A stretch of DNA of 64,000 bases from Croceitalea marina. GTDB taxonomy: Bacteria > Bacteroidota > Bacteroidia > Flavobacteriales > Flavobacteriaceae. The stretch covers positions 248,001 to 312,000 of the forward strand of contig NZ_JBHULB010000007.1 of assembly GCF_042684265.1 (NCBI RefSeq), given 5' to 3'. Below, piece by piece: positions 1-8,308 of this stretch. The notes below the pieces were generated by a model that was not told where the DNA came from, did not search any database, and was given only the letters and a program-made list of their open reading frames with translations. The number at the start of each line of letters is the position of its first letter. Positions within the stretch are counted from its first letter, which is position 1. Both the position numbers and the translations under genes were made by a program.

Positions 1-2925
1 CCGCTCGGAGGGGATGATTCTTTCAATCAAGATACCATTGTGCTCCCAACGATTGAAAAAGATGGACAAGTAGCCAGTCTAATTGATATGGGCCTATCCA
101 GGGAAGAGGCAATAAAGTATTCTAGGGAATCAGGTCGCAACATTACAATTCTAAAAAGGTTGATAGGTTTTCCGCATTTTTCCGCAAATTGGCTATATAA
201 GGAAGATATCCGAGATATAGTACCTGCGTTACTGCTCGGTAGATGGAACGAAAACCACCTTGGAGATAGGGAGCTTCTGGAACAACTATCGGGTCAGACC
301 TATTCTGACTATATCAAGGTCATAGCATACTGGAGGGATATCGATGAGTCTCCGATAATTCAAATAGGCGAAACTTGGAGGCTACTCTCCCCATTGGATG
401 CATGGACGCATTTGGCACCTGTACTACTGGAAGAAGACTTAAAACTTCTAGGGCAGTGCTTTCTAAACGCTTTTCAAAATGGAAATCCCGATATAGAGGA
501 TGCCAATCCGTTATTTTCTGACGTACAATATTTAAGTCGGGAGAAAAAATTTTCTGGTTGGGCGCGAGAAGGATTGATACAGTCTTTGATACTGATAGCG
601 CACTTTGGGAAAAATCTTAAAATTCCCCAGCTTGCTATGCCACAAGATTGGGTGGATGGACTACTAAGTCGATTGCTTAATGATGCGGACGGCAAAATTT
701 GGATATCGTTCGATCATGAGTTACCACTAATTTCGGAAGCTTCCCCAGAAGTTTTCCTTAATTCGGTCGATAGATCGCTGTCTAAGGACCCGCCCCCAAT
801 TATGGAAATGTTCGAGGAGCATGAAGGGTTCTTATATAAAAATAGTAATCATACCGGTTTGTTGTGGGCATTGGAGGGATTGGCTTGGGCTCCTGAATAC
901 TTGTATGAAACAACCGTTCTATTATTAAAGTTATCTAAATTGGATCCAGGTGGAAATTTATCAAATCGACCTATCAATAGCCTTGCAGAAATTTATAAGC
1001 CATGGCACTATCAGACCCTCGCTGATTTTTCCGAGAGAATGGATGTATTGAAAAGGGCGGTATTTGAGGAAAAAGAATTAGGTTGGGTACTATTGTTGAG
1101 TATGCTGCCCGATAGCTTGGGTGTTGCACAGCCAACCCACAAAATGAGATGGCGTTTGTTTGCCGAGAATCTAAATCTTACGTACACCTATGATGAAATC
1201 TTTGGCACATATTCCACTGTCGTCGATTTACTTATTTCAATTTTTGACGACTCCGATGAGAAATTGGCCGAACTGATAAAAAATTCTGTGAAACTTTCCC
1301 CGCCTGATAGGGTTAAAATTTTAAAATTGGCGAATCAGAGTGTTCCAGATTTGAAACGTAACAAATTTGTTACTTGGGATGCCATTAGGGAAATCCTAAA
1401 CCATCATCGGTCACACCCCGAAACCGATTGGGCTTTACCGGAAAAAGTATTGGCTGATTATGAAGACCTCTACAAAAAACTAGAGCCTCAAAATACCGTC
1501 AAAAGACATATATGGCTTTTTAACGACCACTGGCCCCATTTTCCAGAGGGCTTTAAAGATGTTGAAGATCTGGCCGTCGATCGTTATAAAACACAGGAAA
1601 TAAAGATTGACGAAGAAAGAGAAAAAGGTTTAAAGGCTATTTTAAAGGAAGTGGGCATTGGAAAAACTCTTGAATTAGCTTCCGACGTTAAGGAGAAATG
1701 GAGTTTTGGCAAGGCGTTGGCCAATATAACGGATAACCATGGATCTGTGTTGACAGTAGTACTAAAACTTCTGAAAACAGGAGATTTTGAAGAATGGTTT
1801 GTGCACAGCTACATATACTTTAAGGTTCACGAGAATGGTTTTGAGTGGCTTTTGAAATTTTATGAAGGAATAAAAGGAGATTTTAGCAATGAACAGTTGG
1901 CGCATTTGTTCATACCATTGGATCAATCGAAAGAACTTTGGGATTTCATAGACGACACTAAGGACGAATTGGTCGAAAAATATTGGCTCAACATGTTACC
2001 TAGATTTCATAATTTAAGCCAAAAAGAAAAAATATATGGTACAGAACGGCTGATATATTTTAAGAGATTTTTTACAATTATCAATAGTGGACATACAATT
2101 TTTAAGGACATCCCATCGGATTTGTTGGTTGAACTATTAGAGAAAACGGCCTTAGTCAAGGCAAATGAAAAAGTCAACTTCAGGGAATATGAACTCTCCA
2201 AAATTTTTGAGGTGCTTGACGCAAGGAACGATGTTGAGCACCAAAAGCTCATAAACTTAGAATGGTTGTATCTTCCTGTGTTGGCAAGGTATGGTGCCCA
2301 CAGAAGTCCAAAAATTCTTCATAAAGAACTTTCTGAAAACCCGGATTTCTTTATTGAATTGTTAAAGTGGGCTTATAGGCCGAAAGCTAACGATAGAGCA
2401 GAGGCCGAAGCAAAAGACACTTCTGATCCGGATATTCAGGAGCGTGCAAAACAAGCCTATCAGCTTTTGAGTTCATGGAAAGGTATTCCTGGGGTTGGAA
2501 CAGATGGAACCATTGACACGGATAAATTGTTGAGCTGGATCGATCGCGTAAGAAGTTTGGCCAAGAAAGCAGATCGTATCGAGGTAGCTGATGCACAAAT
2601 AGGGCAAAGTTTGGCTCAGTATCCGGAAACCGATATGGAATGGCCGCCCGATGAAATCTGCAAAATTATCGAGCGAATAAATACGGATAGCTTAAAAAGG
2701 AATTTTTCAAGTGCCACCAGCAACAAGAGAAGTTTTTCCTCAAGGGGTGCCTTAGAAGGCGGCGACATAGAACGTAATAAAGCCAAGTATTTCAATAAAT
2801 TGGCTTCAAGGATAAAATCAAAATATCCTAATGTTGCCGCGATACTTCAAAGGTTATCAAAAAGATATTTGATAGACGCAAAAAGAATGGATGATCGCGC
2901 TGAAAGAGATAAATTGGAGTATTGA
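1..2925 (+). CDS. Large helical protein, 3' part only; possible STAND/AAA-type defence ATPase C-terminus
   Basis: The reading frame is open to the left edge, so the protein begins outside the window; about 974 residues are visible and the GTG at 40 is only an internal codon. No Walker motifs lie in the visible part. Near visible residues 38-54 is a stretch with the pattern SGRNITILKRLIG, which resembles the lid/sensor-2 end of an AAA or STAND ATPase domain. It is followed by several hundred residues of mostly helical, Trp- and Leu-rich sequence of the kind found in the C-terminal sensor arrays of large bacterial ATPases. The C-terminal 100 residues are charged. It stands alone, before a tRNA gene, and its neighbours are unrelated metabolic genes. 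The defence assignment is inference from architecture and memory of similar large proteins; it could be another large scaffold protein. Confidence 0.5.
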   Translation, partial: PLGGDDSFNQDTIVLPTIEKDGQVASLIDMGLSREEAIKYSRESGRNITILKRLIGFPHFSANWLYKEDIRDIVPALLLGRWNENHLGDRELLEQLSGQTYSDYIKVIAYWRDIDESPIIQIGETWRLLSPLDAWTHLAPVLLEEDLKLLGQCFLNAFQNGNPDIEDANPLFSDVQYLSREKKFSGWAREGLIQSLILIAHFGKNLKIPQLAMPQDWVDGLLSRLLNDADGKIWISFDHELPLISEASPEVFLNSVDRSLSKDPPPIMEMFEEHEGFLYKNSNHTGLLWALEGLAWAPEYLYETTVLLLKLSKLDPGGNLSNRPINSLAEIYKPWHYQTLADFSERMDVLKRAVFEEKELGWVLLLSMLPDSLGVAQPTHKMRWRLFAENLNLTYTYDEIFGTYSTVVDLLISIFDDSDEKLAELIKNSVKLSPPDRVKILKLANQSVPDLKRNKFVTWDAIREILNHHRSHPETDWALPEKVLADYEDLYKKLEPQNTVKRHIWLFNDHWPHFPEGFKDVEDLAVDRYKTQEIKIDEEREKGLKAILKEVGIGKTLELASDVKEKWSFGKALANITDNHGSVLTVVLKLLKTGDFEEWFVHSYIYFKVHENGFEWLLKFYEGIKGDFSNEQLAHLFIPLDQSKELWDFIDDTKDELVEKYWLNMLPRFHNLSQKEKIYGTERLIYFKRFFTIINSGHTIFKDIPSDLLVELLEKTALVKANEKVNFREYELSKIFEVLDARNDVEHQKLINLEWLYLPVLARYGAHRSPKILHKELSENPDFFIELLKWAYRPKANDRAEAEAKDTSDPDIQERAKQAYQLLSSWKGIPGVGTDGTIDTDKLLSWIDRVRSLAKKADRIEVADAQIGQSLAQYPETDMEWPPDEICKIIERINTDSLKRNFSSATSNKRSFSSRGALEGGDIERNKAKYFNKLASRIKSKYPNVAAILQRLSKRYLIDAKRMDDRAERDKLEY

Positions 2926-3169
2926 CCCAAATTTTAAGAATCCTCCTTTTCTGAGGGTGTAAACAGAGCTTCTGTCTGAAATAAAATTAATGTCGCCATG
3001 ATTGCCCACAAGTGAAGGTGGTATAATTATTTCTAAAAAATCTATACGAATCTTTTTGAAACAAAACTTTTTTATGATACTTTTACCGTATATGAAACCG
3101 CATACGCTGTATGTAGTTCATGAAATTTAAGCGATTATTAACTCGCTGTTAATTAAAGAGTTATAAAAC

Positions 3170-3228
<59 letters not shown>

Positions 3229-3243
<15 letters not shown>

Positions 3244-3414
3244 TAAGAAAACCAGCTAAATTTAGCTGGTTTTTATTTGCGCAAAAGTCAAACCTGTTTG
3301 TGCATTAGAGCGAATAAAAAACAAAGCAGACACGAAGTGGCTGGTGGTATTCTTAGTTAAGCCACCCCAAGGCCGATTGCAGAATGAAATGAAGCAATGA
3401 ATCCAGTCCCCGCT
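3229..3414. repeat. Direct repeat of the tRNA-fMet 3' end (TCCAGTCCCCGCT)
   Basis: The 13 bases at 3229-3241, the 3' end of the tRNA gene, recur exactly at 3402-3414, 173 bases downstream; with one mismatch the match extends 3 bases further left. Such a copy of a tRNA 3' end is the usual trace of site-specific integration, as an attachment-site duplicate, or of a decayed second tRNA. No integrase gene lies between the copies; the interval 3275-3401 holds no gene that I can see. Confidence 0.55.
3251..3274 (+). terminator. Rho-independent terminator after tRNA-fMet
   Basis: A perfect 10+10 inverted repeat (ACCAGCTAAA / TTTAGCTGGT) at 3251-3270 runs into a T tract, 8 bases after the tRNA end. 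Confidence 0.8.
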
Positions 3415-3423
3415 GCAAAAGAA

Positions 3424-3455
3424 AAAGCCTTTCAAAAAATGGAAGGCTTTTTCTT
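3424..3455. terminator. Bidirectional hairpin terminator
   Basis: Stem AAAGCCT...AGGCTTT with a short A-rich loop, flanked by A and T runs, lies 24 bases beyond the stop of the minus-strand lactonase gene. On the minus strand it gives a hairpin followed by T residues, so it most likely ends the sugar-acid operon. Confidence 0.65.
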
Positions 3456-3478
3456 TATAATTTGCCCTCTAAATAAAT

Positions 3479-4576
3479 CTATTTAAGATCTATAGCCGTA
3501 ATGTAATTGTGGGTAGTCATAAAAAGCATTTTCTCATCTGTTCTTAAAGCACAATTTGCAGTTAATTGACCAGTATATACCCTTGCCAACAATTTACCTT
3601 CCATATTAAAAATCAATAAGCCCCGTGGACCAGTTGCAAGTACATAACCTGATTTTGTAATCTTTATACCATCCGGAAGACCTTGGTAACCTTCTTTGAC
3701 CAACATATGGCCCACAGTATAAAATGTTTTTTTGTTGGATACTTTACCAGGTGATTCAATATCATAACTATAGTACGCCGGTTTCTCTATATTGGAAACG
3801 GCGACCATAAGTTTTTTTCCATCAGGGGAAAGGCACAAGCCATTCGGGTATTTCAGTTCTTTATCCAACAATATCAGCTCTCCGGTTGTAAGTAAGCAGT
3901 ATACTCCTTGAAAATCCAACTCCTTTTTAGAGTCCTCTAATAATCCAGGTAGCCCATAAGGCGGATCTGTAAAATAAAGGTTTCCTTGTGCATCAAAAGC
4001 ACCATCATTAGGGCTATTCAATCTTAGACCCTTGTAGTTATCCGCTAAAAACTCATAGTCTGCTCTAGGGGACTCTATCGGTGCTTTCATTTTACCCACA
4101 GCCCTATTACCGTGTTGCATTAAGATCAATTCTCCTTTGTTACTTAAGAGTAATCCGTTAGATCCCGGTTCTGCCCCCGTAAAATCATCACCCGACATTC
4201 CTGTCGGGTGCAGATAGGTAAGTGTATCCAAAGCTTTATCCAACTTATAGACCTTATTGTTAGGAATATCTGAAAACAATAAAAATTCACCTTCGTTGAC
4301 CCATAGAGGACCTTCCGTCCACGTAAAACCACTAGCCAAAATATTAATTTTGGTATCGGCGCTTATTATTCCTAATGCTTCATCATCAAAAATCTCTACA
4401 CCAAACATTGACTCCATTTCTTCCCTTGATCTAGGCTCCCATAATGCTCTCTGTGTTTTTAATTCTGTAATTGAATAGCCTTCATCATTTTCTGTTTTGA
4501 CCTCTTGTTTTTGAGTTTCTTTACAGGAGCAAAGAAGTATTGAACAAAAAAATAGTAATCCTGAAAATTGTTTCAT
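3479..4576 (-). CDS. SMP-30/gluconolactonase-family lipoprotein (aldonolactonase)
   Basis: A 365-residue beta-propeller of the SMP-30/gluconolaconase/LRE family. Starting at the ATG at 4576 gives a clean lipoprotein signal with the lipid Cys at residue 18 (LLCSC); an upstream in-frame codon at 4600 would add eight residues before the signal and overlap dgoD, so it is rejected. Family landmarks seen: TEGPLW, LNSPNDG, PNGLCLSPDG and a late GLPDG, which carry the metal-ligand Glu, Asn and Asp residues. It is the last gene of the kdgK-aldolase-dgoD string and would hydrolyse galactono- or gluconolactone to the open acid that DgoD dehydrates. As a lipoprotein it would act outside the cytoplasm, unlike the rest of the pathway. 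Exact lactone substrate is not determined. Confidence 0.8.
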   Translation of the reverse strand: MKQFSGLLFFCSILLCSCKETQKQEVKTENDEGYSITELKTQRALWEPRSREEMESMFGVEIFDDEALGIISADTKINILASGFTWTEGPLWVNEGEFLLFSDIPNNKVYKLDKALDTLTYLHPTGMSGDDFTGAEPGSNGLLLSNKGELILMQHGNRAVGKMKAPIESPRADYEFLADNYKGLRLNSPNDGAFDAQGNLYFTDPPYGLPGLLEDSKKELDFQGVYCLLTTGELILLDKELKYPNGLCLSPDGKKLMVAVSNIEKPAYYSYDIESPGKVSNKKTFYTVGHMLVKEGYQGLPDGIKITKSGYVLATGPRGLLIFNMEGKLLARVYTGQLTANCALRTDEKMLFMTTHNYITAIDLK

Positions 4577-4593
4577 TATTTTAAATCTATAAT

Positions 4594-5754
4594 CTACCAT
4601 TCGTTAAAATTTCCATCTTTACCGCGCCAAATAGGATTGCTCCAATCATGGCCTATTTTAGCCCCTTCAATCAATTTTTCTTCGTTTATCGCTACACCAA
4701 GGCCGGGTTTATCAAAGAGCTTGATATGACCATCTTCAAGGTCAAAAACCTCGGGATTCAAAACATAGTCTAACAAATCAAAGCCCTGGTTGTAGTGGAT
4801 ACCTATACTATTTTCTTGTATTATGGCATTTGCCGATACAAAATCTACATGCAATGCAGAAGCCAATGAAATGGGTCCTAGAGGACAATGGGGTGCCAAG
4901 GTTACGTCATAGGCTTCAGCCATAGTAGCAATACGTCGTACTTCTGAAATTCCACCAGCATGGCTTAGATCTGGTTGAATAATATCTACCGTTCCCTGTT
5001 CAAATAAGGGCTTAAAATCCCAACGGGAAAACATACGCTCGCCAGTGGCTATCGGAATACTCGTATAATTGTAAATATGCTTTAGCGCTTCATTGTTTTC
5101 ACTTAAAACGGGTTCTTCAATAAACAAAGGCTCAAAGGGAGCTAGTTCATCTATTAAGCGTTTCACCATACCCTTGTGAATTCTTCCGTGAAAATCTAAC
5201 CCCACGTCTAAATCATATCCAAATTCTTCTCTGAGCAGTTTTATGTTATTAGAAACTGTTTTCACTTCTTTCATGGAGGAAATCCAATCCATTCCTCCGG
5301 TAGCATTCATTTTTACCGCCTTAAACCCCATCTTCATCTTCTCATGTGCTTGCTCTAGCACAACATCAGGGTTATCGCCCCCGATCCAACAATACATTTT
5401 CATCTGATGCCTCACAGCACCACCTAGAAGCTCATGAACCGGAATGTCCAGTGCTTTTCCCTTAATATCCCAAAGGGCTTGGTCTATCCCCGAAATCGCA
5501 CTCATTAGCACTGGCCCGCCGCGATAAAATCCACCACGATAAAATACCTGCCAAATATCCTCAATATTTTTAGCCGACTTACCGATAAGATATTTTTCCA
5601 TTTCCTTTACACAGGCCTCAACTGTAGATGCCTTACCTTCTACTACCGGCTCTCCCCAACCAATAATTCCGTCTTTAGTAGTTATTTTAAGGAACAACCA
5701 TCTTGGAGGCACCTTAAATAAGTCTATTTTTTCAATTATCAATGAATCACTCAT
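4594..5754 (-). CDS. dgoD: D-galactonate dehydratase (enolase superfamily)
   Basis: 386 residues, near the length of E. coli DgoD, and recognisably the same protein along its length. Catalytic landmarks are intact: Asp187 and His189 (LDFHGR), Glu213 (FIEEP), Glu239 (ATGERMFSRWDFK) and His289 (LAPHCPLGP), which match the three metal ligands and the two catalytic histidines of DgoD with a constant offset. It removes water from D-galactonate to give 2-keto-3-deoxygalactonate in the cytoplasm. Its ATG overlaps the aldolase stop codon by 4 bases, so the two are translationally coupled. A closely related mandelate-racemase-group dehydratase with gluconate specificity cannot be excluded, but the GERMFSRWDFK and QPDLSHAGG stretches favour galactonate. 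Confidence 0.88.
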   Translation of the reverse strand: MSDSLIIEKIDLFKVPPRWLFLKITTKDGIIGWGEPVVEGKASTVEACVKEMEKYLIGKSAKNIEDIWQVFYRGGFYRGGPVLMSAISGIDQALWDIKGKALDIPVHELLGGAVRHQMKMYCWIGGDNPDVVLEQAHEKMKMGFKAVKMNATGGMDWISSMKEVKTVSNNIKLLREEFGYDLDVGLDFHGRIHKGMVKRLIDELAPFEPLFIEEPVLSENNEALKHIYNYTSIPIATGERMFSRWDFKPLFEQGTVDIIQPDLSHAGGISEVRRIATMAEAYDVTLAPHCPLGPISLASALHVDFVSANAIIQENSIGIHYNQGFDLLDYVLNPEVFDLEDGHIKLFDKPGLGVAINEEKLIEGAKIGHDWSNPIWRGKDGNFNEW

Positions 5755-6380
5755 TCGTGTATCGTTTTTATCACATCTTTTGCCAAGGAAACAATGCTAT
5801 CAAAATCTGATTGGTTATGAATAGGTTTTACCAAATTTCCACCGAGACCGAAACCTTCAACACCAGCCCCTTTCCATTCGGGAATGGTATCAATAGCCAT
5901 TCCGCCGACGGCGAAAAATTTCACTTCACTCAACGGCCCCTTTACGGCTTTAAAATATTTTACGCCCATACTGGCAATAGGAAATAATTTTATGATATCG
6001 GCACCGATCTCAACGGCCCGACAAATTTCCGTTGGGGTCAGTGCACCCATTAATACAGGGACATTATTCTTATGGGCCACTTCGACAACTTTAGCATTTG
6101 TATTGGGTGTTACCAAAAATTGAGCTCCCGCCGTAACGGCCCTATTTGCTATTTCTGAATTGATGACCGTTCCGGCACCCACAAGAACATTTGGATATTT
6201 GGTTCTGGCCTTAGCGATTTCTTCAAGAAAACCAGGGGTATTTGATGTTATTTCTAAAACCTTAATTCCACCGGCCACTAAGGCATCAACGACCTTGGGG
6301 ATATATTCTTGTTTATTCAATCGAATAACAACAACCAGTTTATGGCTATTAATAATTTGTACTATATCGTTTCTTGTCAT
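5751..6380 (-). CDS. eda: 2-keto-3-deoxy-6-phosphogluconate/galactonate aldolase
   Basis: A 209-residue class I aldolase of the KDPG/KDPGal family. The Schiff-base Lys is Lys131 (DIIKLFP) and the catalytic Glu is Glu43 (VLEIT), each two residues from the E. coli Eda positions. The phosphate-binding glycines (GAGT, GALTP, AVGG) are present. It splits the phosphorylated keto-deoxy acid into pyruvate and glyceraldehyde 3-phosphate. It overlaps the kinase stop upstream and the dgoD start downstream by 4 bases each, so the three enzymes form a tight cassette. Given DgoD, the natural substrate may be the galactonate form (DgoA activity). Confidence 0.88.
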   Translation of the reverse strand: MTRNDIVQIINSHKLVVVIRLNKQEYIPKVVDALVAGGIKVLEITSNTPGFLEEIAKARTKYPNVLVGAGTVINSEIANRAVTAGAQFLVTPNTNAKVVEVAHKNNVPVLMGALTPTEICRAVEIGADIIKLFPIASMGVKYFKAVKGPLSEVKFFAVGGMAIDTIPEWKGAGVEGFGLGGNLVKPIHNQSDFDSIVSLAKDVIKTIHE

Positions 6381-7384
6381 CTTAATACGTGTCCTGATGT
6401 GTTACCATCCATTATAGAAAGTATTTCGTTTTCGGTACTTGTATGTTGGTCTCCTTTAATCGTATGTTTTAAAGCAAAAGCGGCCGTAGCAAAATCGACA
6501 CACTTCTGTGAACTCCACTTCTTACTCAAACCATGCAAAAACCCTGCAGCAAAGGCATCACCTGTTCCAAAGCGGTCTAAAACATTTACGTTATAGGTGC
6601 TTGAAGTTGTTAGTTCTCCATCAACCGAACATATTCCGGAAAGTCTATTCTCACTGGCAGAATCGTGTTCCCTAATCGTAAACGCAAGATTCTTGACGCC
6701 AAATTTTTCCTTGGCTTTTTCTAATGCCCTTTCAGTTCTACTATAAGCATTTTCACCTTCAAAAGACATCTTATATACATCTTGAATTACCCCGGAATTA
6801 CCAAAAAGTAAATTCGTATGTTCTAAAATGGAGTCAAAAATATGTCTTGCATCATTTTTATCCTTCCAAAGTGTACGCCTAAAATTCATATCAAAACTGA
6901 CTTTTACACCCATTGCCTTAGCTATTCTGGCTGCTTTAACGGTCTCTTCAGCACAACTTTTAGATAAAGCAGGAGTAATGCCTGAAATAAAAAGCCATTG
7001 TTTTCCCTTTAGAATACTTTGCCAGTCAAATTCATTGGATGAGATGGTGCTTATGGCAGAATCGGCTCTATCATAGACCACGCTAGAAGGTCTTATTGAT
7101 GAACCGATTTCAATAAAATAAGCGCCTATTCTTTTTCCACCTCTCAATATATCTTCTGTTCTCACACCAAAACCTTGCAAAGACATTAGACAAGCATCGC
7201 CAAGGGCGTTCAAAGGCAACTTGGTTACAAACTGCACCTCATTGCCTAAAATGGCAAGGGAACTTGCCACATTAGATTCTGAGCCAGCATAGTTTACTCC
7301 AAAACTCTGTGCCGTCCTTATTCTAGTGGCATGATCACTAGGGGTTAAACGGAGCATTATTTCACCAAAAGTTACAAAAGCCAT
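6377..7384 (-). CDS. kdgK: PfkB-family 2-keto-3-deoxy-aldonate kinase
   Basis: 335-residue ribokinase/PfkB-fold kinase. The N-terminal substrate region includes GEIMLRL and the AGSESNVASSLA signature; the C-terminal signature DRFGTGDAFAAGF contains the catalytic base Asp276 and anion hole GTG. These features fit 2-keto-3-deoxygluconate kinases, and the adjacent dehydratase and aldolase require exactly this step, phosphorylating 2-keto-3-deoxygalactonate or gluconate with ATP. First gene of the tight three-gene cassette; 61 bases separate it from the ALDC-like gene upstream. Specificity between the gluco and galacto epimers cannot be read from the sequence. Confidence 0.85.
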   Translation of the reverse strand: MAFVTFGEIMLRLTPSDHATRIRTAQSFGVNYAGSESNVASSLAILGNEVQFVTKLPLNALGDACLMSLQGFGVRTEDILRGGKRIGAYFIEIGSSIRPSSVVYDRADSAISTISSNEFDWQSILKGKQWLFISGITPALSKSCAEETVKAARIAKAMGVKVSFDMNFRRTLWKDKNDARHIFDSILEHTNLLFGNSGVIQDVYKMSFEGENAYSRTERALEKAKEKFGVKNLAFTIREHDSASENRLSGICSVDGELTTSSTYNVNVLDRFGTGDAFAAGFLHGLSKKWSSQKCVDFATAAFALKHTIKGDQHTSTENEILSIMDGNTSGHVLR

Positions 7385-7445
7385 TTAATTATTTTTCATT
7401 AAGATAGGAATCTATTGATTCTTATTAGTAATTAAGCGTTGGGGT

Positions 7446-8255
7446 TCACTGTTTTTTATATTGAAATTCTTTTTCGAAACCTACCTGCTTATAAGCTTCT
7501 GTTTGGGGTAACACAAATTGATATTCATGAATCTCATCGATTTCGATTTTTAGGTTTTTTGCCTCAAACTCCATAACATGACCTGCAAATTCCTTATCGT
7601 CAGAAATAAAATGTAGATGATATCCTGATGCATTGATATCTCCTATAAATTCAGGACAGAAAAAGCCCACCATTGTACCTGAAAAATTTTCCCTTTCAAA
7701 AATTGGTCTATTCGGAATCAAAATATCCAATCCGTCATTAAATGGTTTTGCCTGCTTATGCAGACCGCCGCATTTCATTCTTTTAAACTCGCCATGAATT
7801 TTAAAAGCGTAGAACATATTCTTAGATGATAATTTGCGATTTATATGTTTTCGTAAAGTTTCATAATCGGCGACCGATTCCAATTCAAAAGAATCGTCAA
7901 CATCAAAAAATGTGGCATTGGCATAAACCACCTTAGTGGTGTCATTCGGGATAACTACAGTGCCATCTTCTTTTGCCTGGTAGAGTTCTCCATCCAACAT
8001 TATGAGTTCTCCATCCAATAAATTATAGGATCCCAAACCAATGTCCCCATTTGCCTTTACTTCAGCCGCGGTAATGTCACCTTCAAAAATCTTATTTACA
8101 AAAGCATGCCAAATGGAATAGTGGTAAAATTTATCAGACTTTTCATTTTCCATTTCCGATTTAGAGAAATTATCCTTCTCGCCCTCATTTTTGCAGTGCA
8201 GAAAAAGCAGAACAATGCAACAACCGAAGACTATTTTTATGATGTTTTTTATCAT
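7446..8255 (-). CDS. Exported acetolactate-decarboxylase-like lipoprotein
   Basis: 269 residues that align along their length with alpha-acetolactate decarboxylase (AlsD/BudA). The family core GDIGLGSYN..LDGELIMLDGE is present near residues 70-90. The three zinc-binding histidines sit at His213, His215 (GYHLHF) and His226 (AGHV) with the family spacing. Unlike the usual cytosolic enzyme it has a hydrophobic N-terminus ending at Cys21, followed by a charged linker, as in a lipoprotein. The conserved TRT stretch that carries the active-site Arg in Bacillus enzymes reads Cys162-Gly-Gly here, so the classic catalytic Arg is absent. It lies in line with the sugar-acid genes, 53 bases after the glycosidase gene. 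Fold assignment is firm; activity and substrate are open. Confidence 0.75.
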   Translation of the reverse strand: MIKNIIKIVFGCCIVLLFLHCKNEGEKDNFSKSEMENEKSDKFYHYSIWHAFVNKIFEGDITAAEVKANGDIGLGSYNLLDGELIMLDGELYQAKEDGTVVIPNDTTKVVYANATFFDVDDSFELESVADYETLRKHINRKLSSKNMFYAFKIHGEFKRMKCGGLHKQAKPFNDGLDILIPNRPIFERENFSGTMVGFFCPEFIGDINASGYHLHFISDDKEFAGHVMEFEAKNLKIEIDEIHEYQFVLPQTEAYKQVGFEKEFQYKKQ

Positions 8256-8308
8256 TAATTACTCTCTTTTTAAAAACAATTGGCTTCTAAAACTTTATTT
8301 GACAGCCA

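Noticed and set aside
4191..4208. Palindrome CCCGACA-TTCC-TGTCGGG
   Set aside because: It lies inside the lactonase coding region and encodes conserved-looking residues; no T run follows, so it is not a terminator.
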